Below the pieces are notes generated by a model. It worked only from the letters and a program-made list of their open reading frames with translations, did not search any database and was not told the DNA's origin. Below are positions 1 to 11,200 of a stretch of DNA of 34,819 bases, in pieces (the stretch's first letter is position 1; every line of letters starts with the position of its first letter). The DNA is taken from contig CM074815.1 in the NCBI GenBank assembly GCA_037447605.1, positions 879,350 through 914,168 on the forward strand. The letters run 5' to 3'. This DNA comes from Zygnema circumcarinatum (taxonomy: Eukaryota; Streptophyta; Zygnematophyceae; Zygnematales; Zygnemataceae). Position numbers and translations under genes: made by a program.

Positions 1-174
1 GAGTGCGCCTAGCTGGATGGTGTGCCGTTCCGTGGGCCGCCAACACCTGGCGCCGCCTTCTCGCATTTTCCGTCGGCAACTCCTGGATTATGCCGGTCCG
101 TGACACTGAATATGAATATGTCAAGTACAACTGAACGGGCGCGGATCCGTCGAACGCAGCTCCGTTACGCTACA
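1..174 (+). repeat. 174-bp dispersed repeat, copy 1 (cut by the window edge)
   Basis: This stretch matches the reverse complement of 33323-33496 with four substitutions that I can count by eye and no indel. The match starts at base 1, so the repeat may continue to the left of the window. An open frame runs through both copies, but all four base differences change the residue in that frame, which argues against a selected protein. Similarity stops after 174, yet both copies are followed by a GTAC-rich segment (249-280 here). The copy lies about 1.4 kb upstream of the folate carrier, in the same direction as its transcription. Confidence 0.85.
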
Positions 175-880
175 TCGTTTTGGCGTTGGCGTTGCGAAAT
201 GCGTTCGTCTGGTTTTTTCTGTCTGCTCGTGCTCGGGCCGCATAATACCGTACAGTCGTACGACCGTACGACCGTACATGTTGTAAAGGCGTTGTAAACT
301 AATATATATCAGCCGTTATCTATTCGTCACAGTTGTATAATATAATATATAATATATAATCGTAACTAATCCATCCCTAGTCGGCCATACTGCTGGGCGG
401 CGGGGGGAGGGGACTTAGGGGACAGCGCCAGCTGCGAATCTAACGGTGGCGGTTTCTAGGACGACAACTCTCAGGGAACATGAGGGAGACCGCGTGCCTG
501 TCGGGACTCGACCTTGTCGTTTGAGATAATACCGATCTTGTACGGAGGATGGTCTGTCGGACGTGGTACGAACGGTGCCACATGGCTTGTTGATATGAAT
601 GAATCTTGTCGTTCAGTGCATGGTGGCGAAAGGGCTTATTGGGCGTTTCTTACAGCTGGTATATGCGGTTAAATCTAACAAAACTGTGGATAAGAACGGT
701 GGTGACGCAGAACTGGCACTTGTGGACTGCGCGTTTGACGCAACTGTGCCCTTCATAGAACATGTGGTGGCTTTATGGCATTTGTCGTTTTCATTTTTCT
801 ACGCGCACAGCGCCGGGCGATGGGCGCCTAGTGCTGGCCACCCGCGGAATACCGCTGGCCGTTTAATAGCATCAGCGCTG

Positions 881-937
881 GATAACGAACGATATATCGA
901 GATATTTTTTCAACCAATATCGATATATTGCGCTATC
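881..937. repeat. Imperfect inverted repeat, AT-rich hairpin
   Basis: The left arm begins GATAACGAACGATATATCG. The right arm, read on the other strand, begins GATAGCGCAATATATCG. They can pair across a short T-rich loop with a few mismatches and a 2-base offset. It sits directly left of the GTAC-rich array and could be part of the same fold-back element. Confidence 0.55.
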
Positions 938-955
938 CGAACCGCTCATTGGCTG

Positions 956-1079
956 GTACGGCGGGCTTCTAACGGTACGGCTTGGAAAGTACAGTACGGC
1001 ATATGGCGGTACTGTACGGTATTGCAAAAAGTATGATACGGTGCCGTACAATAGAGCACACAATCGTAGCTTACCGTAC
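956..1079. repeat. GTAC-rich palindromic array
   Basis: Eight GTAC tetranucleotides fall in about 125 bp, where about one per 256 bp is expected by chance. Several are arranged as inverted repeats: a perfect 9-bp stem pairs 989-997 (GTACAGTAC) with 1009-1017 (GTACTGTAC). Most sit in a CCGTAC or GTACGG context. Similar clusters occur at 249-280, 23490-23643 and 33228-33306. GTAC is the known core of sites bound by plant SBP-domain factors; whether it acts that way here is inference. Confidence 0.6.
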
Positions 1080-1412
1080 TATACGGCCTCGGCCTGCACT
1101 CGCCAGCTGGAGTGTAGCAAGCAGCCATGGCGAAATTTGAGCGACGGTCCATGGCGGCATGCGCGAATCTCTTATCCTTATGCAGTCCTAATAGCAGGGC
1201 GCAGGGAGGAGCTTGAATGGATGTGAGCTGAAATGTCTCGCTTGAACAGAGTGTTTCGGTTTGAGGCAACCCCGCTATGGAGCTTCTTTCAAAACGCTTT
1301 CGTGCAGAAACTGAGCTTTAGAAGGTTACGAGCGATTTATGTCACCAGGCGCGTGGATTAGGGGAGGATTTGATGCTGTAATTCAATTCGTAGGGATTTC
1401 GAGTTAAGGAAA

Positions 1413-1448
1413 ATGGCGAACCTTGAAGCTTTCGTTTCCAAGAACTGA
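1413..1448 (+). CDS. Upstream open reading frame of 11 codons before the carrier gene
   Basis: This short frame has its ATG in a strong context (A at -3, G at +4) and ends 88 bp before the carrier's ATG at 1537. There is no other ATG between the two. If the leader includes it, ribosomes would translate it first and reinitiate on the carrier, whose ATG has G at both -3 and +4. The transcription start is unknown, so its presence in the mRNA is inferred. Confidence 0.35.
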   Translation: MANLEAFVSKN

Positions 1449-1536
1449 AGGCAAATTTGCTTTCTATCTTTCTTGTAGAATAAGGACTTGCAAGAGTTAC
1501 TTTCCAGCTGCTCTCTGCAAAAGGAGAAGATCGGAG

Positions 1537-4500
1537 ATGGTTTTGATGCGAGTTTCTGCAGAGGTGGACGATTCTTCTGAGCGTTCAGCCATGGCTGTAG
1601 GCAGCGAACTTTCATCTTCTCACAAAATAGTTGATTCAAGCAAGAAGCACAAAAACGCAGTAGCTGGTGCCATTGCAGGGAGCGTGACGGCTGCTATTCT
1701 GCATCCGTTGGACATCGTAAAGACTCGCTTTCAAGGTCTCACTTGTTTCTACACTCCTCTTGATAGTTGAAAGCTTACAGTTTGAAAATATTTTTTTCAC
1801 TGCACCCTTTGTCTAATCTCAAGACTTCAAATTGAGCTCTTGTTTGGCTTGAAACAAACGTGGCGAGATCATCAAGGTGACTGGCTTGGAAATGGCGTTG
1901 CTTCATGCACTTACGAGGCGGTTATTTCGACACAATAAACTTTGGCCATCTAAGCGGCATGCACGATAGATTTTTTGCTGTTGAACAGAAACGTAGCACC
2001 TGCAGATTGGGAAGATTATAGAAGAATGACTTGATCTCGGTTTGTTTGAACTCGTCGTTAAAAGCGATATTGACAATATGGAACACTATTCACAAGATGA
2101 AATATCTACGTTTTAATCTTCATCCCTTTTTTTCTAAAGCCTTATCATCCTTACTTCTCCTTCATTACTTTTGGAGCACAAATGACTGCTAGATGGATCA
2201 AAAAAACCCGAGGGCTCGGGTGCTGAAGGGTTTTATGAAGAGTCCTGGAGGGAGCGGACTGAAGTCATGAGAGTGAAGGGAGGACTATGACTCCTGTTCC
2301 GACATACAATTATATTGGTGCCATGCACCAGGCATGCACGACTTTATGATATGAGAATTTGTTGATCATACCGATGTTGATGTATGTGGATGGCTCGAAT
2401 CAAACAAATCTTCATTCAACTGAGATACAAAATTCGTATTGCCTGCATGTCTGAAGAAAAATTCATTTCGTGGTTCATGCAGTGTCTGATGGACTAGACA
2501 AGACGATGCCACACTATAAAAACACGTGGAATGCTCTGGTGACGATTGCGCAGAAAGAGGTACACGCGTTTTGGGATGATTGCTGCCAAAGTGGCCCCAT
2601 TCTATGAACTGTTTGGAGTGCCATGCCAAGCACGAGAGGTCGTTGCACTGACTTCAGGTGCGGAGTAACGGAGTGAAGCAGTCGACTAAACAAGCATGTT
2701 AATTTGATGGGTGGGATGGGACCTGCAATGCTGCAGCGATTAAAGGGGCTATATGCGGGTATCACTCCTGCTCTTCTTGCTAATGGTGTCTCATGGGGCG
2801 TTTACTTCTTTTTGTGAGTGTGCAAACTCCCTATTCCTTTGTTCGTCTTCATCTGTACTGGTTTTGTTGCACTCCTTTACTGTGAATGCATTGGGCTTTT
2901 GTATTAAGGTGCCACTTGGCATTTAAGTCTGCGCAGATTGGGTGCTTATGGTCAATCACAAATTGACTGTAGTCCAAATTCGAATTTGTGTTCAATCATT
3001 TGATGTACCCTGAGCTGAAAATATGGTAAACAGCTTTGATCAAAGAATCGATTCCGGACTCGGAAAAGTTGATTTAATCCCCTCATCATCAGCACCGTCA
3101 GCCAGTAAAGAACCTTATCCTCGATTGAAATGTGAATATTCAGGAAATATTGCCTTGGCCATTTCTTCGACCGATGTCAGGAAGAGTCTTCGTTTGCGGA
3201 TGGCAACTTTATTTTCCTTTTGGAAAATGAAGTTGGTTTTGGAGATAAGGTGGTTTGAAGGTGGCTTTATGTTGTATTGTTACTTTGTCCCAAATGATCC
3301 ACAAACGTAGCCACGCGCTTTAATAAAGCTTGGAAGGTCTATAAATGTTCCTTGACTAGCATTGTATCGGAATGGCATGGGGTGAACAGCTACAGTCGAG
3401 CCAAAGAGCGCTACACTCAGCTCAGCACAAAGCCTCTGGGGATGGGTCTGCAGATTGCATCGGCAGTAGAGGCTGGAGTTTTGGTGAGTTATCTCTCTCC
3501 CCTTGGTTCCTCCCTCCCTCCCTCCCTCCCTCCCTCCCTCCCTCCCTCCCTCTGCTGCTCCCACTCCCACTTCCACCCCCCATTCCCCAACCACCTCTCG
3601 CCCTACTTTCACTTCCTTTCTCTCATTCTTTCTTGCACCTTGTACCTTGTGCTTGACCTTATACAAGTTGAGGGGTTTCCGAGCATCTGATTTGCCAAAT
3701 AGGATTCGGAAGAGACCAAAGATGTCATTCATTGCATCTTGTATACATCTGGGTTTCACATCAGCGCTGACCTCACAGCATCATGTTTTCTCATGTTCTC
3801 GCTTCTCGCACCAGTTGATGTGCTTGACCCCTTAATTTTCCTTGCCCAATGTAACTTGGACACCACTTTCAATGGCGTAGCTGGGCTCCCTACAGAGTAA
3901 CGGCACATGCGAACGTCATTATACTGCCTTCCTTACCTCTTGGTTAGACCCAATAAGTTGTGCCAATAAGGCTAAGTGAAAATGCTTGCCGGACTGTGTC
4001 CTCGTCAGCATCAAGCCCTTCATCTCGTGCTATGGCATCTGCTAAAGGATAGATCGGATGAAGTTCTAAGAATTCCAAAAGGCGCTAACATGCTGAAGCA
4101 CTTCCTTTGATACTGTTTGTTTCCTCTGCAGACATCTCTCATAACCCACCCCTTGTGGCTATTGAAGACTCGCCTGCAGTTACAAGTTCCCACTACTGTT
4201 GGGATGCGAGCTGGACCTCCTCCTTATCAGAACGCGTTGGGTACGTTGTTTGCTTCAGCCAATTACACCTTCGCATTTTGTTTTGTTCCCCTTTCCTAAT
4301 TTCACATTATTCATCATGCTGAAGACCTATTGACCTATTGACCTATTGATTAGCCTATTGATGACCATCTGGAAGGTGTCCAAATGAGTGCCCATGTATG
4401 CGCTGCAGGAGTGTATCTGACCACTGCCTCGTCAGCTCCCATGTTTTCGTGTTGGTTAGACTGAGTATTCCCAAGTTAGTAAGGTGCCTTAGTACCTTGT

Positions 4501-6929
4501 TAAGAGTGTTTCTCGTGCGTCGTTAGTTGAAATCTCCACGATTAGGGGCGTGAAGCGCAGATGCGGTACAAAGCATTTGGAGGCAAGAGAAAATGTTTGG
4601 CTTCTTCCGTGGACTCGGTCCAAGTCTTGTTCTGGTAGGCCACCTATTTCCCGTGCTTACTCCGTTAAAGATATGCTCGAAAGCTGTCCCTAAAAGCGGC
4701 GTTCTTTTTCAGAGTTATGGCTCGTTTTCATGTTTAGAATCACTTTAATTGGTTGAATCTCCGGAGTTGAACACCGAACCTGTCCACTTCCGAAACTCGG
4801 AATTTCAAGTTCTTCAGCCTGCGTAAATCATAGCCGGTGTTTAGAGTGATGAGAACTTCGTATTGGGAGATTATTGCTGCCAGGTATCGCATGGCGTGAT
4901 ACAGATGACGAGCTATGAGGAGATGAAGAAGATGGTGATACGTGTAAGGGCTCCAACATCAAATCAGTTTTCGAAAGGCTCCCAAGGTGGAGACGTATTG
5001 GTAATGATTACCTTGCAACTCATCTTGCCAAAATGATTGTGAGCTGGCCAAGTTTGGAGCAGCATGAATGGTCAATCTACATCTGAAGCATGAGTGGGTG
5101 AATTTGCTTAATGTCACCAGAAAGAAGGACCCTCCTGAAGTCCTGCTTCCTTTGTCGGATAACTTAATCTAAAGGCAACTCCGTGTGCACGAAATGCGTT
5201 TCCAGCACTCATCAAAAGCTGCCATGTTATGCATGACTTGATTTTTCTTTCAGTTTGTGAAGGGAATCACAGGCAAGTGTTCTCAGACATACGTTGTTGC
5301 AGTCAGCCGACCTTTTGAACTATATTATGGGTTGCTATTTTTTTGAAGCGTCTGTTTTTTAAGGGCTTTGCTCTGCATCGCTTTTTAGAATCTGTTTGAA
5401 AACACAGATGGTTGTCCATTTCTCTTATGATATGCAATACCCATTAAAGTTGTAGCTGAGTGAGTGTTATCTTGGGTGCAGGGAGCAAAAGACTATTTTG
5501 CATTGGGCTTTTCTTCAAAGACTGTTGCAGTGCTAACTACATACCCTTTTCAGGTGCTCTTCTCTCTCTCCTCCCTCTCTCTCTCTCCGACACTCTCTCT
5601 CTCTATCTCTCTCTCTTCTTCCCTACCCTCAGTGACTGTGTTCGGTGCTCTTAGCGGGATGCCTGCACAATCTAAGCTTCAATATTTATGCCTTCAATCT
5701 GTTCATGTGAGGCTTTGTATCGGAGTTGTTTACAGGAAGCTAGTCATTTTACGCTTCGGTTTTCATGAAATGAACAAATTAGTGGATGCTGTTTGGTATG
5801 CACTCAATTGATATCTTCTTCCGGCTGCTGTTTTGGTCCAGCTTAGCCTCCAAAACCAGTGATGCATTGTTTGCAGCCTTGCTGAGTCTCACTTAGAGAT
5901 TCGTGTTGGCCATTGAATGCAGGTAGTTCGATCTAGGCTGCAGGTAAGCCTGCTATCCAGTCCCTTACTGTAGTCACCTCCAAGCAGAGTACAAACAATT
6001 GTATGGTCATTTTCGGACCGAGAACTTGAAATTTTGAAAGGATGAAGGGAGAGCGTCCAGATGGTGGGGAAAGAAGTGTGTCTGGTGAAGGGGAGTGAGA
6101 GGGTAGTCTGAGGCGAAAGGAGGAGAAGGCGATGACTTTCGTTTGCTGAAGTCAGTGCCAATTGTAGGCCGTGCTCTAGTTGCCTTTTTTTTTCACTGCT
6201 TATAGCTCCACTTGGAATCCGGAAGTAGGAGTTTTCCTTCAATCGGTAGTTCATCACTTCAGCAGACAAATGAACTGTGCTGTGCTTCTCCCTCCTCGTT
6301 TCAACGGTTTCTTTGTTTCTTTATTGTCTGTCCGATCACCCTTCATGCGTGTCGGCGTCTTTTCTTCTAAGCGCACAGCTGTATGGATGGCTCTGTACAG
6401 CTCTGTATGGCCCTCTCTACTCTTTAGGCCCACAGAATGGACGGTCTGCAAGGAAGCCCCTATTCAAGGGAGCTGTTTTTTGTGCTTCATGCAGCAACGG
6501 CCTGACGGCGCAGGGCAGCTCAAGTATGCAAACGGCTGGAAGGCGGCGCAAGCCATTGCAAGGTGCTCCCTCTCCCTCTCTCCCTCTCTCCTTCTCTCCC
6601 TCTCTCCCGCTCCCCCTCATCTTTCAGACAGAATTTCTGAGTCCAGCAAGAGCTCTAGAATAGCCCAAGAGACATGCTTTTGCAGTCATGTTGGGAAAAG
6701 TAGCACATGTGGAGAGGCACTCTGAAGGCTTGTGCGGTTCTGTGAAGGATGTCAATGGGAAGGGAGGGGAGTGAGCTTGTGCTGAACTCCAATCTCCTGA
6801 GCGCTTGTGGGCAGGCACGAAGGGTGGCGGGGCTTCTTCAAGGGCTTCGTGCCCCACATTCTGAGAGTGGCGCCCGGCAACTCCCTCACCTTCTTGGTGT
6901 ACGAGCTGATGCTTAAACTTCTCAACTGA
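1537..6929 (+). CDS. FOLT1: Folate transporter of the mitochondrial carrier family (11 exons)
   Basis: Exons: 1537-1735, 2483-2559, 2737-2813, 3390-3483, 4132-4240, 4561-4634, 4884-5000, 5482-5553, 5923-5943, 6495-6562 and 6815-6929. All phases fit and give 340 residues. The three carrier repeats each show the signature: HPLDIVKTRF (about 56-65), HPLWLLKTRL (155-164) and YPFQVVRSRL (270-279). Trp in place of the acidic residue in the second signature, and the order of conserved blocks, match my memory of Arabidopsis FOLT1, a six-helix carrier that moves folates across the chloroplast envelope. The first 38 residues are hydrophilic with no clear presequence. Exon 9 is a 21-nt microexon. Introns 4, 8 and 10 carry pyrimidine microsatellites just after the donor; the other introns show no gene. 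The exon 1 donor (gtctca) is weak. A mitochondrial folate or FAD carrier is the alternative. Confidence 0.92.
2207..2220. repeat. Small palindrome in carrier intron 1
   Basis: CCCGAG and CTCGGG flank two G bases, giving a perfect 6-bp stem inside intron 1 of the carrier gene. Intron 1 is otherwise featureless to my reading. Confidence 0.4.
3509..3551 (+). repeat. (CCCT)n microsatellite in carrier intron 4
   Basis: A nearly pure CCCT tract starts about 25 nt downstream of the intron 4 donor at 3484. Open frames on both strands here (poly Leu-Pro-Pro-Ser, or Gly-Arg-Glu-Gly on the reverse) are products of the repeat and are not genes. Confidence 0.9.
4324..4347 (+). repeat. Three tandem copies of an 8-bp unit in carrier intron 5
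   Basis: GACCTATT is repeated three times without change, followed by a decayed fourth copy. It lies about 80 nt after the intron 5 donor. Confidence 0.7.
5558..5630 (+). repeat. CT-rich microsatellite in carrier intron 8
   Basis: The CT/CCT tract begins 4-5 nt after the intron 8 donor at 5554, so the 5' splice site abuts the repeat. It resembles the arrangement in introns 4 and 10 of the same gene. Confidence 0.85.
6566..6618 (+). repeat. CCCTCT-rich microsatellite in carrier intron 10
   Basis: The pyrimidine tract begins a few nucleotides after the intron 10 donor at 6563. The intron is only 252 bp long. Confidence 0.85.
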
Positions 6930-7271
6930 CCCTCACTTCACATCTCCCTCTATTTTTTCTCAGTCTGACTCTCGAGTCAGAAGCCCCAAAAAGAAAATAA
7001 TTGCGCTTGTTCTGCTGCTTCAAAGCTCCATCTGCGTCTAGAGTGGTTAAACCCCCTTGTTTAGTTAGTTTAGCGCTTCTTAGTGAGATCGAACTTTTCA
7101 ATAATGTTGTACACTCATTCATTACTACAGCGAAGCTCCTGGGGCCTCGCAATTCCAGGGGGCGCCTCAAACCCATTCGTCTCCAAGCGAGCGTCTGTTT
7201 TTGGAACGATTGTTGTTTCTGAACCCCTTCATTGCTGTGAGGTGATGTTACTACAACCGACACACCTTCCA

Positions 7272-7632
7272 TGCATCAAAAATGCATGTTCCGACCCATC
7301 GCATCCGACCCATCCCATCCATCCCTGATGTATGCATTGCCAATTTGCCATACCGTTGTAAGTTGTCATGTGTATCAAAAGAAAGGAAGTGGCATTGATC
7401 TCACAATGGCGATGATGTCATCAAATGTACATGGACAAAATCAGCATGGGGAACCACGAGAAACAACTTGGTCGCCAACTAAGGGACTGGAAATCCAACA
7501 TCATGGCCATCCAAGCCCCCATGGTCTGCCCCAACGTCCCTCCATGTATTGAAAATGCATGTTCCGACCCATGCCATCCATCCCTACTGTATGCATTGCC
7601 AATTTGCCATACCGTTGTAAGTTGTCATGTCT
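7272..7632 (+). repeat. Interspersed direct duplication with units about 280 bp apart
   Basis: About 85 bp beginning AAAATGCATGTTCCGACCCA at 7277 recurs near 7552. The common part runs through the ATGCATTGCCAATTTGCCAT stretch to GTTGTCATGT. A second shared piece, CATGGCCATCC followed by CCCCCATGGTCTGC, occurs near 7502 and 7660. The pattern suggests tandem duplication of a longer unit, later broken up by CATC slippage. Confidence 0.75.
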
Positions 7633-7719
7633 AATCCAAGTCACTGCAAATCCACATGATGGCCATCCATCCATCCATCCATCCATGCCCCCATCCTCGC
7701 CCCCATGGTCTGCACCACC

Positions 7720-7733
7720 GTGCCACGTGGCAC
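7720..7733. promoter_or_regulatory. Perfect 14-bp palindrome containing a G-box
   Basis: GTGCCACGTGGCAC is its own reverse complement and contains CACGTG with GCC/GGC flanks, a strong bZIP or bHLH type binding site. It lies about 490 bp upstream of the E2 start codon; a second CACGTG follows at 7800-7805. G-boxes are common in plant light- and abscisic-acid-regulated promoters, which would suit a plastid enzyme; that function is inferred. Confidence 0.5.
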
Positions 7734-8224
7734 CCCCTCCCTTGCTCTCTCCCGGCCAATCCCGGCGCGTCCCGAGCCTTTATCGGCCAGCGCCGCCGCC
7801 ACGTGTCCACGTCTGTTGACTGCCGCCCGTTGAACTCCCGTCCCGATCGCGCAATCTCTGCCGTCCGTTTGACTCGGCCAAAATTTGTCCTTGGGAGCTT
7901 GAACCGCACACTTGTCCGTCCCACGGCTCGACCCTCCGCCTTCAGACCGCCAGCCAATGGATGTCTGCCACGTTGGACTCTCACATGACAGGGGCCGCGC
8001 TGATTGGCTGGGTCTGGCTAATTTTGCCAGTCTTTGGCTGACGGGAGGGAAAGGAAGGGAGGGTTGCTCCTCTCGGCCCTTTGGCTCTTTTTTTAGCTTC
8101 TCTCCCTCATCTTGAAGTTGGAGCTTGGAGCTGCCAACAGGCAGGTGTTGGAGAGCGCTTTGCTGCTTCTGCTTCTGTCTTAGCTCGACCTTTCCTTATT
8201 GTACATTGCAGCAGCATTTACGCC

Positions 8225-11200
8225 ATGGCTGCCAGCGTTGGTGCGACTCTGCAAGGACTTGCGCAGCCTTCAGCCGCGCTTTGCTGTGTGAACTCAGCTG
8301 AAGTGGGGAATAGGAGCGCATCAGGCTATGGTGCTTCGGCATTCTTTGGCAAAGCAGGTCTGTTGCAAGCATTGTCAAAGCACAAGCTTGTAGCTTCTGC
8401 CAACTGGCGGAGGTTGCATTTTGACACTTGCTCTGCAAGTTGCGGAAAGGTTGAACGCTTTGCTAGGTTCGCTGAAGCTGAGAGGAGAGATACAAGCCTT
8501 TTCTTGGATTTCTCTATGTAGTAGAGTAGGTCTTGTATCTCTTTCATCTGCCTGATCCTGTTATCAAAGTCTGCGGGCTATGTGAACACCGGATATCTGT
8601 CGGTACGATGCTACACTGAAAAGACTGCTGAAAATGCAGAAGGCTATCCAGGAGCGTGTGGTTTTTTAGCTATTATCCGTCCTTGTCGCGTGATCATTCA
8701 AGAATCAACCATGCTGCATTCTACAAACGGAATTTGTGTATCTTTGCTGTGGGTTTAATTTGTTGAAACCTGCTCTTAGTTTCCTTTGCTTCTCGTTTCT
8801 AAAAAGAAATTTTTTGTTCTTGGGAGATACAGGTCACTCGCTTCTGCACAATGCAGCGGTGCGACAGAATGCCGGCGTTAGAAGAGGGGTTAGTCTTGTA
8901 ACAGAGGCCAAGATTCGAGAAATTTTTATGCCTGCATTGAGTTCCACAATGACGGAGGGGAAGATCGTTTCGTGGGCCAAGAGGTATGCCTGTGTGTATG
9001 TTCATTGAGAGCTATTTTTTACAATATACAAGATTTCTGCTTATGTTTAGGTTATGCTAGCCGCAGTTGAGGATAAGAAGCCGGGAAAACGGCCACAAAG
9101 CAAGATAAGATATGACGTCACGAATGTTTTTTGGTTCTATTAAACTCACAACTTGACGTCTTTCTGTCAGTGCAAGTGCTTGTGCTGTTTCTGCAGTGAA
9201 GTACAGATTTTTGACTCGTCAAGCTGTCATGTTCATTTTTCTCGGTTCTTTTTTTGAAGCGTCAGCGAGAAGAAAAGACATTATGAGATCAGTGTTTCTT
9301 GAATGAATGAGAACCTGATGGATACACTGATGCCTAAATTTTTAAAATACTGATACTGAAATTCACTCTGTTTCGGCAGCTGCCACATTTGCTGCTAATT
9401 TCTTCCATTTGATTCTATAGTTAATCTGTTATCATTTCTGATGCTCTTGTGCATTCGCCACGAGTAGCCTTGTAGCACCACTAATTTGTCAAGAATTATA
9501 GAAATCTCTTATCTGAGCTCCACTGACCGCATTACTACGTTGTGGATAGTCGCTATCATTCGCTTGACAAGACTGTCAGAACATTTTCTGCCCAGTGCAC
9601 CAAACTTCGTGCTTAGAAGCAATTTAATGCTAATAGCTGAAGCTTCGTTATTGCAGTGCTCTCTTCGTACCCTTAGGAACAGCTGTTCATTATGTTTGTG
9701 ATTGATGTAGTGTTTGATGTTGTTTTGGAGGGCAGTGAGGGGGACAATGTCAGCAAGGGCGAGAGCGTGGTCGTGGTTGAGTCTGATAAAGCAGACATGG
9801 ATGTGGAGACATTCCATGACGGAATTTTGGCTGCAATCATGGTGCAAGAGGGCGAGGTACTAATTGTCACTCATTCCGTGTAAAGAAAGACCTATTGGAG
9901 GAATGCTTAGTTTTTGTCTTCTTTCTAGTCGACAATTGATTTATACTTATTCCGGTGTCGCGTAACACAGCCATTTCGTAGCTAGCTACATTCTTGCCAG
10001 CCACGCTTTGAAATCCTTCACATTTTGCTGTGTTTCTTGTGAAGCTTTCCACGCTTGTAAGGGCTTGTCGATCATCAATACACTAGGAAGGCTCTCAGAC
10101 TTGCCATTACTTCCTAATCTCTATAAAATGCTTTTGTCCGTCAGAAGATTCCACTGGTCTATGCGAAAATCGAAAAAGGGTTAAGCAACTAGATGAACAA
10201 CATCAAGCATTCGCTGGAATTATGAAGCATCATTTCCGCTTGCTCATAAGTTCAGAACTAGTCCTCAGCCAAGGAATCCAATTCATTCGCCACATCCCTG
10301 CCTTGTTTTGGGGTCTGGCTGGTACTTAGGTTGCACCTGTTGGAGCTCCAATTGGCCTTCTTGCTGAGACGGAGGATGAAATTGAGGAGGCAAAAGCAAA
10401 AGCAGCTTCTTCCGGCAATGGAACTGCTACCGCCGCCCCTGCAGCAGCCGCTGCTCCTCCTCCTCCTGCTCCTGTAGCTGAAGTTGCTCCTCCTCCACCT
10501 CCCCCACCTCCTTCTGCACCTGCCCCAGTCGTCCAGTCGGCACACCCTGCAGCAGCAGGTGGCAGAATCGTAGCGACACCATATGCGAAGAAGCTGGCAA
10601 AGCAATTCAAGGTACTCTTGTCGTCATATACTTTTTGGACAACATCACTCCGTCTGACTGTCTCTATACAGTGAGCTCACAATGCACTTTGACCCATATC
10701 TGCATGGACTTCAATCTGAACCATTCTGTAAGCATAAAGTCTTTTCTGCCAAGAAGACTGAAGGCTGGTTATGTACTCCAGAATACTCTTGATATGAAGT
10801 GTTTCATTGCTCGTCATAGTATGATGGTTGAGACTGAACGCAATACCTGCATTGTCCATATAGAAAGTTCTCTTGTTACTAGAAGGCTTTCAATCTAGTC
10901 TTTTAGGGACGCGGGTTTTAGCCATTGACTGGAGCTCGCTTACGTTTGGAATTCAACTCTTGATGTTTATAGAGGGGTTGGTACTTCTGAAAAATTAGGC
11001 CCCAGGATTTGTGACAAGTACATGCAACGGCCAATGGAAAGCATGTAGTAGGTTGCATTTGTGGGGGGCGAAGTCATATCAGTTTAGGGACACAAGTGTT
11101 GCATTTGTGTCGGAGAAGTAACGTCAATTTAGGGACATCATGCAAGAAGTCAGAAGTGGATAGCCTGGCTGGCCTGTAGGTGGGCCACTTGTAGAATGGG

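Larger units (their letters stand above)
175..1412. other. 5' flank of the folate carrier; no gene seen
   Basis: No convincing coding sequence is present. An open frame of 145 codons at 599-1036 has no recognisable domain and runs through palindromic and GTAC-rich DNA, so I do not call it. The stretch holds GTAC clusters (249-280 and 956-1079) and an imperfect inverted repeat (881-937). The promoter and transcription start of the carrier gene probably lie in the right half, but I could not place a TATA box. A three-codon open frame (ATG, CTG, TAA) occurs at 1373-1381. Confidence 0.5.
6930..8224. other. Carrier 3' flank and E2 promoter region; no gene
   Basis: No coding sequence is convincing here. 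The left part is probably the 3' UTR and terminator region of the carrier. Bases 7272-7632 hold a duplicated segment. Bases 7663-7686 are a (CATC)n microsatellite. From 7690 the sequence becomes GC-rich and carries two G-boxes (7720-7733 and 7800-7805) and CCAAT-type motifs near 7952 and 7999. The probable E2 leader, from roughly 8090, has no ATG before 8225. Confidence 0.6.

Noticed and set aside
599-1036. Open frame of 145 codons on the plus strand
   Set aside because: No domain, odd composition, and its last third runs through the hairpin and GTAC array; no splice context or homology that I can name.
3280-3759. Minus-strand frame with Gly-Arg-Glu-Gly repeats
   Set aside because: Product of the (CCCT)n tract, opposite a well-supported carrier exon and intron.
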